64,000 nt of DNA from the NCBI GenBank assembly GCA_034421015.1, contig DAOUKT010000037.1, positions 122,483 through 186,482 of the forward strand, given 5' to 3'. The notes below the pieces were generated by a model. It ran no database searches and had not been told where the DNA came from. It saw only the letters and a program-made list of their open reading frames with translations. Of the stretch, positions 42,290 through 49,588 are shown piece by piece (position 1 is the first letter of the stretch; each line of letters opens with the position of its first letter). A program made the translations under genes and the position numbers. This DNA comes from DAOUJW01 sp034421015 (lineage in GTDB: Bacteria; Chloroflexota; Dehalococcoidia; Lucifugimonadales; UBA2985).

Positions 42290-43288
42290 CTAGCTTACGC
42301 CGCTGAACACCTCTACCAGGAACTCGCCCACCGCGTTCTCCGTAATGCGGCCCGTCTTCACGGCCCTGTCCGTCTCCAGCAGCCCCCTGTGCAGGGCTTC
42401 CAGCGCCTCGCCAGAGTAGCGGCGACCCTGTTCCAGGGTCTTCCTCAACACCCAGTCGCTGTTCAGGCCAAGGCGCCTTCCCATCTGCTGCTGTGAGACG
42501 CCCCTGGATGCCAGGTCTTTCGCCAGAAGCAGCAGCCTCACCTGGCGGGCCACCATGACAATGACGTACTGGCCGCTGGCCCCCTCCTCCATCAGACGAC
42601 GCATGGTGCGGAGGGCGTCGGCGTAGCTGCCCTCCATAAAGGCGTCAACGGCGTTGAATATGCTCATCTCCCTGGCCAGGGGCACCAGCAGCTCCACGTC
42701 CTCGGCCTCGACAGTGCGGTCCTGGCAGTAGAGGGACAACTTCTCCAGCTCGCCGTTCATGGCCCAGAGGTTTCCGCCCACAAGCTCCGCCAGGAGCCTG
42801 AGGCCGCCCCTTGATAACTGGCAGCCCTTCTCGGCGGCCCGGCGCTCGATCCACCGGGTCAGCTCGGCTCCCCTGAGCTGGGGGAACTCCCTCGCCTTGC
42901 CCAGTGGCGAAAGAGCGCCCAGCAGCGCGTTGTCCCTCCTCACAGCGCCGTCCACCAGCACCAGGTCCGAGGTGGGCGGCATATCCGGTACGTGCTCTGT
43001 CAGGGTCAGCCACGAAGAGGAGTCGGAATCGGCGTTGCGCCCCCGGCCTCTTCTGGCGGCCCTCTGGCCCTCAAACTGCGCCAGGAGGCCCTCCACCACC
43101 GTCATTCGCCTGTCTGCCAGGAACGGCACGGTGTTGCACATGGCGATGAGCTCTCCGGGCGAGACGGCGGACGCCTGGCAGACCGTAACGTTCGCGTCCA
43201 GGACGTCCGCAGGCCCCACCTGGGACTTGAGCTCGTCCAGGGCCTCGTGAATGGAGAAGTCGTCCGGGCCGTACAGAATGTGAAGCAT
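42290..43288 (-). CDS. holA: DNA polymerase III delta subunit
   Basis: The clamp-loader subunit that opens the beta sliding clamp. MLHILYGPDDFSIHEALDELK is the typical opening, followed by NTVPFLADRRMTVVEGLLAQF and DLVLVDGAVRRDNALL. A middle domain has LAELVGGNLWAMNGELEKLSLY, and the C-terminal helical domain contains ARQVRLLLLAKDL and TDRAVKTGRI. At 332 aa from ATG 43288 the size is right; the frame is open far upstream but without family similarity. It is divergent from the next gene, with an AT-rich promoter region between. Confidence 0.9.
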   Translation of the reverse strand: MLHILYGPDDFSIHEALDELKSQVGPADVLDANVTVCQASAVSPGELIAMCNTVPFLADRRMTVVEGLLAQFEGQRAARRGRGRNADSDSSSWLTLTEHVPDMPPTSDLVLVDGAVRRDNALLGALSPLGKAREFPQLRGAELTRWIERRAAEKGCQLSRGGLRLLAELVGGNLWAMNGELEKLSLYCQDRTVEAEDVELLVPLAREMSIFNAVDAFMEGSYADALRTMRRLMEEGASGQYVIVMVARQVRLLLLAKDLASRGVSQQQMGRRLGLNSDWVLRKTLEQGRRYSGEALEALHRGLLETDRAVKTGRITENAVGEFLVEVFSGVS

Positions 43289-43387
43289 TTGTAATCTCTG
43301 GCGCATTCCAAATGAGTTTGGACTAAAGTATAATATAGTGTTAACAGCGTATAGTAGCTTCAGCTGTCGGGGTTTGGAGGAGTTCAG

Positions 43388-43606
43388 ATGCTTAGAGTGG
43401 CGATTCCCATCGTACTGGCCCTGGTTTCGGCGACGGTAATGCGCACCCTGATAGTGCCTCTGATTGCGTCGCTGCTTATTGGCGTGCTGATGGCGTTCCT
43501 GCGCTCGTCGGCAAGGAAGCGCCAGAGCCCCGGGCAGCAGAGGAGAGAGCCGGAAAAGGTGGTGGACGGCAGCTACAGAATCGTAGACGATGATGCAAGC
43601 AAGTAG
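43388..43606 (+). CDS. Small membrane protein
   Basis: A 72-aa protein with two closely spaced hydrophobic segments (AIPIVLALVSATVM and LIVPLIASLLIGVLMAFL) and a basic, then acidic, cytoplasmic tail (SSARKRQSPGQQRREPEKVVDGSYRIVDDD). GGAGGAG precedes the ATG. The tail pattern (EKVVDGSYRIVDD) is seen in small uncharacterised membrane proteins. It lies 72 bp before the kinase gene and may share its transcript. Function unknown. Confidence 0.65.
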   Translation: MLRVAIPIVLALVSATVMRTLIVPLIASLLIGVLMAFLRSSARKRQSPGQQRREPEKVVDGSYRIVDDDASK

Positions 43607-43678
43607 CGCAACGCCTCGACGCCCCAGGCCCTTTGGCCGGTCCCGATGGCGCAATTGTAACTGAAAGCCTGAATAGTT

Positions 43679-45988
43679 ATGCAACGAACACTCAGTCGAT
43701 ACGTACTCCTGGAGCAGGTCGGCAGCACCGGTCTGGCGACCATCTATCGCGCCCAGGAGCCCCAGCAAGACCGCGAGGTGGCCCTCAAGGTGCTGCGCCC
43801 TTACCTGTGCGCCGACAGCGCCCTCATGGAGCGGTTCACAGCCCAGGTTGAGCGTGCGATGGTACTGGACCATCCCAACATCCTCCCCGTTTACGCGAAG
43901 GAGTCCGAGGACGGCGTGCACTGGGTGGCCATGCAGTATCTGTCCTGGCCCACCCTCAGGCAGTGGCTGCAACAGCCCATCCCCGTCGGCCAGGCCCTGA
44001 TGATCTTTCGCCAGATAGTGGATGCGGTTGAGGCGGCAAACCGTCAGGGGATCAGCCACGGAGACATAAAGCCCGGCAACATCTTCCTGGACCCGGAGAC
44101 CGGCAAGGTGGTCCTGAGCGACTTTGGGACGGTCTTACTGGGCGAGGGAGCCTACTCCGGCATGAGGACCGCCCTCAACACCCCCCTGCCCACCTACAGC
44201 GCCCCGGAGCGCAGCCAGGGCGCGCCGGCCAACCTTCGTTCCGACATCTACTCGTTGGGAGTGCTTCTCTACGATATGCTGACCGGCACGGTGCCCTTCA
44301 ACGCCCTTGACAGGGCCTCCGTACACTCCATGCAGGTCACGACAGCTCCCAAGCCGCCCAGCCAGGTCAATCCAAACCTCTCCTCCAACCTGGACTCCGT
44401 AATCCTCAAGGCGCTCACTCCACATCCCGAGGGGCGTTACGAGTCGCCACAGGAGTTTGTACGGGCGCTTGCTGCGGTTGCAGCGGTGCCCGACGCGCCC
44501 GTCGCGCCAATGACGGCTACCGAGATGGCGGAGCTGCAAGGAACGCTGCCCGGAATCGATCCGCCGCCTGCGCCGCCGGTGGAGGAAGGCCCCGGCATCA
44601 TCTGCACCGTTTGCGGACAGACCAACACCGCCGGAAGGGAGTGGTGCATCGACTGCTGGGCAGTGCTGCAGAGAAGCGCCGCGGCTCCGGGCCAGAAGGT
44701 TGTCCCTACGGAGGAGAGGCTGCGCAGGTGGAAACGCAATACCCGGCTGATAAAGGCCGCAATAGCGTCGGCCGCAGTGGTGGCCGCAGTTCTCGTCGGG
44801 ATACAGATTCTGGACGTCAGGCCGCCCCTGGCAACGCCGTCATCCGTCATGAGCTCAGTGTCAGGTCCCGGGGAGTGGGCCATGATACACCGGGAGTACA
44901 CCGGGCCGGCGCCGGTCCCGGGCGAACCCTCGGACTTCAGCGGCGGCGAGGTCAAGTGGACGTTCAGCGCGTCGGATTCCATAGTCTCCACCCCGGCCAT
45001 CAGGGACGGAAAGGTCTACGTGACCTCCCACGACCGGATGGTGTCAGCGCTCGACGCGAATACAGGAGAGCTTCTTTGGGAGTACCAGGACGTGGCTCCC
45101 ATTGATTCTTCCCCGGCGGTAACGGAGGACATGGTGTTCTACGGCTCGCGCGGCAAGCGGGTCATCGCACTGGACGCAGACACCGGGACCCATCGGTGGG
45201 AGTTCGTCGCCGAGAACAACCCCACTCTGGGTTCTCCAATTGTCAAGGACGGAGTGGTGTACGTTGGCTCAGGCGACGAGAACATCTACGCCCTGGACGC
45301 CCTGACCGGCGAGGAGATATGGCATTTTGAGACTCTGGACTGGATCACCAACACCCCTGCCCTGTCGGACGACAAGCTGGTTGTTGCCTCCATGGACGGC
45401 CGGGCAACCATCTATGACATTAACACAGGCAAGCGGCGCTTCGCATCCAGGATGATCAACCGGAGCGTGGTTGGCTCTCCGATAATCATTGAGGACTCGA
45501 TTTACTTGCCCTATCGGAACGGCCAGCTGGTCTCAATCGACCTCAATGCTACAGAGTTCCCGCTGTCGGCCAAGTGGTACACCCTCAGCACGCAGTTCTT
45601 TCTCTGGGGCCTGATGGACTATCCGGGACTGCCCAGGGGCTTCAACTGGTCAAAGAGACTGGGTGGGACAGTCCTGACCACCCCGGCGTCAGACGGTGAT
45701 AGACTTTACATCACATCCCAGGAAGGTAGACTGATAGCCGTCGACAGGCACAACGGCGACCCTCAATGGGCTTGGAAGACGGCTGACGGAAGCCTCTCAA
45801 CACCCACACTGGTGGGAGACGTGGTTCTTGTCGGCGACCGCTCCGGCGCCCTCCACGCCATCGACAAGGCCACCGGCAAAGAGCGATGGACGCTGCAGGT
45901 GTCCGAGGAGAGCCTGTCCACGCCTGTCGTCGCCGGAGGCACTCTGTACCTCGCGTCCAAGGACGGCACGCTCTACGCAATAGAGTGA
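43679..45988 (+). CDS. Membrane Ser/Thr protein kinase with zinc ribbon and PQQ-type propeller
   Basis: A 769-aa receptor-like kinase. The kinase domain (about 8-270) has the ATP lysine in VALKVLRP (K37), a catalytic loop HGDIKPGN (127-134) and DFG (148-150). HGD replaces the usual HRD, so it is a non-RD kinase, and the glycine loop is degenerate (VGSTGLA). A zinc ribbon CTVC...CIDC (309-326) precedes a membrane helix (about 358-378). The outer part (about 405-769) has repeats such as LDANTGELLWEY and LDALTGEEIWHF, a PQQ/YncE-type propeller. It probably senses an outside ligand. Overlap or operon with the next gene is likely (9 bp gap). Confidence 0.88.
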   Translation: MQRTLSRYVLLEQVGSTGLATIYRAQEPQQDREVALKVLRPYLCADSALMERFTAQVERAMVLDHPNILPVYAKESEDGVHWVAMQYLSWPTLRQWLQQPIPVGQALMIFRQIVDAVEAANRQGISHGDIKPGNIFLDPETGKVVLSDFGTVLLGEGAYSGMRTALNTPLPTYSAPERSQGAPANLRSDIYSLGVLLYDMLTGTVPFNALDRASVHSMQVTTAPKPPSQVNPNLSSNLDSVILKALTPHPEGRYESPQEFVRALAAVAAVPDAPVAPMTATEMAELQGTLPGIDPPPAPPVEEGPGIICTVCGQTNTAGREWCIDCWAVLQRSAAAPGQKVVPTEERLRRWKRNTRLIKAAIASAAVVAAVLVGIQILDVRPPLATPSSVMSSVSGPGEWAMIHREYTGPAPVPGEPSDFSGGEVKWTFSASDSIVSTPAIRDGKVYVTSHDRMVSALDANTGELLWEYQDVAPIDSSPAVTEDMVFYGSRGKRVIALDADTGTHRWEFVAENNPTLGSPIVKDGVVYVGSGDENIYALDALTGEEIWHFETLDWITNTPALSDDKLVVASMDGRATIYDINTGKRRFASRMINRSVVGSPIIIEDSIYLPYRNGQLVSIDLNATEFPLSAKWYTLSTQFFLWGLMDYPGLPRGFNWSKRLGGTVLTTPASDGDRLYITSQEGRLIAVDRHNGDPQWAWKTADGSLSTPTLVGDVVLVGDRSGALHAIDKATGKERWTLQVSEESLSTPVVAGGTLYLASKDGTLYAIE

Positions 45989-45997
45989 GGCCCTGAC

Positions 45998-47098
45998 GTG
46001 GAGTTCGGGATTGTCGGTCTCTCCAAGTCTGGTAAGACCACCGTATTCAACGCTCTGAGCCGGGGAAGCGCCGACGTCGACCACTCCCCTGCCCCCGGCT
46101 CCAAGCCCAATCTCGGTGTAGCCAAGGTCCCGGACTCCCGCCTGGACTCCCTGGAGGGTATGTTCAACGCCCGGAGGGCCGTCAGCGCCGAGGTCAGGTA
46201 CGTCGACTTCCCACGTGGAACCGAGGACGCCAGTCGCTCCCGGGGCATCTCCGGAGAGTACCTCAACCACCTGCAGAATGCGGACGCCCTGCTCCACGTG
46301 GTGAGGGCCTTCCAGGAACCTTCCGTGCCCCACGTTGAGGGAAGCGTGGACCCCTACCGCGACCTGGAGGCCATGGACCTGGAGATGGCCTTCTCCGACC
46401 TGGCGATTCTCGAACGCAGGGTTGAGCGCCTCCAGAACGAGCTCAAGGGCGCGAGGGCCGGCGAGCGAGAGGCGCGAGCCCAGGAGCACGCCCTGCTGGA
46501 CAGGATAAAGGGCGGCCTCGAACAGGAAACTCCCATAAGGGAGCAGACACTGACTGCGGAGGAGGCCAGGGTGCTGGATAACTTCCAGTTTCTGACGGCC
46601 AAGCCCCTGCTGATAGTCTGGAACATCGGCGAGGAGGACGTCCAGAGAGCCGAAGACCTGGGCGTGGAGCTAAGAGCCAGGTACTCCCGGCCGGGAGTGG
46701 ACGTGATTGTCCTGTGCGGCAAGCTGGAGATGGACCTGGCGGCAATGGAGGAGAACGAGGAGGAGGAGTTCCGGTCCGCAATGGGCATAGGAGAGTCCGG
46801 CCTCAACCGGAGCATCCGGCTGTCCTACGATATTCTGGACATCATATCCTTTTTCACCGCCGGCCCAAACGAGGTGAGGGCGTGGGCGCTGGCCAGGAAC
46901 ACCCAGGCCGCAAAAGCCGCCGGCAAGATACATTCGGACATGGAGCGGGGTTTCATACGGGCGGAGGTCATCTCCTTTGAAGACCTGGCCAAATGTGGTA
47001 ACTTAGCCGAAAGCAAGCGCAGAGGGCTGCTCCGCCTGGAGGGCAAGACCTACCAGGTCCAGGACGGCGACGTGATCACCTTCCTGTTCAACGTCTGA
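45998..47098 (+). CDS. YchF-like Obg-family GTPase/ATPase
   Basis: A 366-aa TRAFAC P-loop protein. FGIVGLSKSGKTTVFNALSRG gives a P-loop (7-14) with SKSGKT where YchF has PNVGKS. YVDFPRG replaces the DxxG motif. A long helical hairpin insert (about 130-190) and a C-terminal TGS-like domain (GFIRAEVISFEDL ... GKTYQVQDGDVITFLFNV) are typical of YchF. The missing NKxE-type base motif (VWNIGEED here) fits an ATP-preferring YchF relative. The start is GTG 45998. It may act in translation or stress response; the exact role is inferred. Confidence 0.85.
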   Translation: MEFGIVGLSKSGKTTVFNALSRGSADVDHSPAPGSKPNLGVAKVPDSRLDSLEGMFNARRAVSAEVRYVDFPRGTEDASRSRGISGEYLNHLQNADALLHVVRAFQEPSVPHVEGSVDPYRDLEAMDLEMAFSDLAILERRVERLQNELKGARAGEREARAQEHALLDRIKGGLEQETPIREQTLTAEEARVLDNFQFLTAKPLLIVWNIGEEDVQRAEDLGVELRARYSRPGVDVIVLCGKLEMDLAAMEENEEEEFRSAMGIGESGLNRSIRLSYDILDIISFFTAGPNEVRAWALARNTQAAKAAGKIHSDMERGFIRAEVISFEDLAKCGNLAESKRRGLLRLEGKTYQVQDGDVITFLFNV

Positions 47099-47148
47099 TT
47101 CCGGGGCGCCCCGCAGCCTGCAACCAACGGTCTAAAGGAGCTTCCAGC

Positions 47149-48384
47149 GTGCGGACGCCTCTTGTGACGGCCAGTAGAGACGAAGACAGAAGCATCCCGC
47201 CCGGCGAGATGGGTCTCTACATACACATCCCCTTCTGCCACACCAAGTGCCCCTACTGCGACTTCAACACCTACGCAGGAATTGAAGCCCTCATGCCGGA
47301 CTACATGGCGGCGCTGGAGAGCGAGATACGCGGCTGGGGCGCGCTCCTCGGCAAGCCCCAGGTCAACACCGTATTCTTCGGCGGTGGGACGCCTTCCTAC
47401 GTGCCCAGGCAGGCTATCGCAGATATTCTGGACGCAACCCGCGAGGCCTTCCGTCTTGCTGCCGGCGCAGAGGTCACAATCGAGGCCAACCCCGGAGACC
47501 TGCTCAACGGAGACCTTTCGCCCCTTCTTGACGCCGGAGTAAACCGCCTCAGCATCGGCGTGCAGAGCCTTGACGACAGGCTATTGAAGCTCCTGGGAAG
47601 AAGGCACACGTCGCAACAGGCCGTTGCAGCCTTTGAGGAGGTCCGGCGCGCCGGCTTCGACAACGTCAGCATCGACCTGATGTACGGCCTGCCCTTTCAG
47701 ACTATGGAGCAGTGGCGAGAGACGCTGGAGAAGGCGTTGGGGCTGCCGCCGGAGCACATGTCGCTGTACTGCCTGACGCTTGAGGGCGGCACGCCCATGG
47801 AACGACAGGTCAGCGTGGGCGAGCTGCCGGAGCCGGACCCGGACCTGGCGGCGGACATGTACACCCTTGCGGAGGACCTACTGGCTGCCGCCGGATACCG
47901 CCACTACGAGATCTCCAACTGGGCCAGGCCGGGCCTGGAGAGCCGCCACAACCTGACCTACTGGCTCAACAGGCCGTACCTGGGAGTCGGGCCGGGGGCC
48001 CACTCCTACCTTGCCGGGTACAGGTTCTACAACATCAACTCGCCGAGGGAGTACATAGGCCGACTGCGCGAGGCCGCTCCAGAATCCAATGCTGCAAAGG
48101 CCCTGTCGCCGGAGGTCCTCCACGGAGTCCCGACGGTGGCGTCTGTGGAGACGATAGACCGAAGGCTGGAGATGGCCGAGACGATGATGATGGGGATGAG
48201 GCTGGACGACGGCGTGCGTCCGCAGGACTTCCAGGACAGGTTCGGCGAGAGCCTCGCGTCGGTGTACGGCGCGCAGGTGGACGAGCTGACCGGCCTGGGG
48301 CTGATAGAGCTTTGTGACGGCGCACTGAGGCTCACTCGGCCGGGCCGGCTGCTGGGCAACGAGGTGTTTTTGCGTTTCGTTTAG
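47149..48384 (+). CDS. hemW: Radical SAM protein HemW
   Basis: Heme chaperone related to the oxygen-independent coproporphyrinogen III oxidase. The radical-SAM motif CHTKCPYC gives C30, C34 and C37. GGGTPSYVP, EANPGDL, RLSIGVQSLDDRLLKLLGRRH and IDLMYGLPFQT follow. RHNLTYWLNRPYLGVGPGAHSY is the HemW heme-binding HNxxYW region, and the single fourth-position layout favours HemW over HemN. The GTG start follows AAAGGAGC. Length 411 aa. A true HemN role in heme synthesis is less likely but not excluded. Confidence 0.92.
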   Translation: MRTPLVTASRDEDRSIPPGEMGLYIHIPFCHTKCPYCDFNTYAGIEALMPDYMAALESEIRGWGALLGKPQVNTVFFGGGTPSYVPRQAIADILDATREAFRLAAGAEVTIEANPGDLLNGDLSPLLDAGVNRLSIGVQSLDDRLLKLLGRRHTSQQAVAAFEEVRRAGFDNVSIDLMYGLPFQTMEQWRETLEKALGLPPEHMSLYCLTLEGGTPMERQVSVGELPEPDPDLAADMYTLAEDLLAAAGYRHYEISNWARPGLESRHNLTYWLNRPYLGVGPGAHSYLAGYRFYNINSPREYIGRLREAAPESNAAKALSPEVLHGVPTVASVETIDRRLEMAETMMMGMRLDDGVRPQDFQDRFGESLASVYGAQVDELTGLGLIELCDGALRLTRPGRLLGNEVFLRFV

Positions 48385-48411
48385 CTTAAAACTGGGACTG
48401 GGAACGCTGAA

Positions 48412-49005
48412 ATGACGGGCAACGACTTCAAAAGACGGCTGGACAGGCTGGGATCGGAGATCTCCCGGGGGCTGGTGTACTACTCCGTCTGGGACGCCAT
48501 GTATCCCACGGAAGCCACCGTCAGGATTGTCGACCGGCTCAGGAATTTCTCAGTTCCGGTGCGCGGCGCTCTCTTCGAGACGTTGCTGCTCCGGTTCACC
48601 AAGGTCATGTCCGGAGACGACGATCTCACCGGCCTGCCGGAGATGATGCAGTCGGCCGTTGAAAGCAGAGAGTCCCTTGCGTCCCACGCCACGGAGCGCG
48701 AGCTTGCCGAGATGTCGGAGCAGGTTGGGCAGCAGGAGCGCGCCCTTGACGCCCTCCTGCGGGCCAAGGAGCAGCACATTCACCAGTTGGGCGGAAACCC
48801 CTTTGATGACGCGACCCTGCGCAAGGGGGATGTGGACAACTTCGTGAAGTCGGTCCAGCAGATATTCAACCGGCTGTACGCCGCCCACGACGACGGCCGC
48901 TACATCTGGTCGCAGCAGGCCCAACGCTCGGCCATTACAACAATGCAGCTTCTGGAGTTTCTGGAGTCTGAGATGGAGTCGAGCCAGAGGGAGAGGAACA
49001 GCTAG
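48412..49005 (+). CDS. Unknown helical protein, possibly HEPN/AbiU2-like
   Basis: A 197-aa all-helical, soluble protein. The N-terminus (FKRRLDRLGSEISRGLVYYSVWDAMYP) and the following LRNFSVPVRGALFETLLLRFTKVMSGDDDLTGL resemble the layout of AbiU2-type HEPN proteins, and RAKEQH fits the RX4H pattern of HEPN ribonucleases. A coiled-coil middle (REL...SEQVGQQERALDALLRAKEQ) follows. The assignment is tentative. It starts 27 bp after hemW and is probably in the same unit. Confidence 0.55.
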   Translation: MTGNDFKRRLDRLGSEISRGLVYYSVWDAMYPTEATVRIVDRLRNFSVPVRGALFETLLLRFTKVMSGDDDLTGLPEMMQSAVESRESLASHATERELAEMSEQVGQQERALDALLRAKEQHIHQLGGNPFDDATLRKGDVDNFVKSVQQIFNRLYAAHDDGRYIWSQQAQRSAITTMQLLEFLESEMESSQRERNS

Positions 49006-49090
49006 GCCGGGTCTGAACAAGTTAGAAACAAGACTGTTCCGCCTAATGACACTTTCACGACCATTCCTAGCTTAGCCACCCCTTCAAATT

Positions 49091-49113
49091 GCCCCTGCCC
49101 TGCCCTTGTGCTA
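49091..49113 (+). repeat. Direct repeat, left copy (23 bp)
   Basis: Begins GCCCCTGCCCTGCC and ends TTGTGCTA. An identical 23-bp copy is at 49535-49557. The two flank the PaREP1-like gene and are 444 bp apart. A small hairpin GCAACC/GGTTGC (49122-49141) follows this copy. Confidence 0.8.
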
Positions 49114-49173
49114 AATTGTGAGCAACCCTGCAAATGGTTGCCTATAGAATCTACAAAGAAGAGGATAGTCCAG

Positions 49174-49533
49174 ATGATGTCCGAAACCAGACCGTACACA
49201 GCACAATCAGAGATCTTCTTCAAGCAAGCACAAGAGGAGTTAGCCAAGCAGGATTTACGCCAGGCCTCAGAGAAGGGATGGGGCGCGGCGTCGCAAATGA
49301 TTAAGGCCGTAGCGCAAGTCCGCAGGTGGCCGCACGATGAACATCGCTATCTGTCAGCAGTTGTATCGGAACTAGCGACCGAGAACAGAGATGAAGAGCT
49401 TGTGCTATGTTACTCGTCGGCAGAAACTTTGCATCGCACTTTTTATGAAGGCAGCGTAACTCCCTTTGTTGTAGCTTTACACTTGAGGCAAGTAGAAATC
49501 TTAATGAACAAGCTGCGGGGATACTTGAGGTAG
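49174..49533 (+). CDS. PaREP1/HEPN-like protein
   Basis: A 119-aa helical protein. AEIFFKQAQEEL-like opening (SEIFFKQAQEELAKQDLRQASEKGWGAASQMIKAVA) matches the PaREP1-type layout, with QASEK-WGAA-IKA. RRWPHDEHRYL carries an R-x6-H arrangement seen in HEPN proteins, and an ELVLCYSSAETLHRTFYEG helix follows. ATG 49174 or 49177 follows GAGGAT. It is AT-richer than its neighbours, is flanked by exact 23-bp direct repeats, and therefore looks like an inserted gene. Possible RNase or nucleic-acid partner; function unproven. Confidence 0.65.
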   Translation: MMSETRPYTAQSEIFFKQAQEELAKQDLRQASEKGWGAASQMIKAVAQVRRWPHDEHRYLSAVVSELATENRDEELVLCYSSAETLHRTFYEGSVTPFVVALHLRQVEILMNKLRGYLR

Positions 49534-49534
49534 A

Positions 49535-49557
49535 GCCCCTGCCCTGCCCTTGTGCTA
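49535..49557 (+). repeat. Direct repeat, right copy (23 bp)
   Basis: Exact copy of 49091-49113, starting 2 bp after the stop of the PaREP1-like gene and ending 31 bp before the selB ATG. Its last bases form TGCTATCCT, an extended -10-like element that could drive selB. Confidence 0.8.
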
Positions 49558-49588
49558 TCCTGAGTCCAAGGCCACTGAGACCCTCTAT

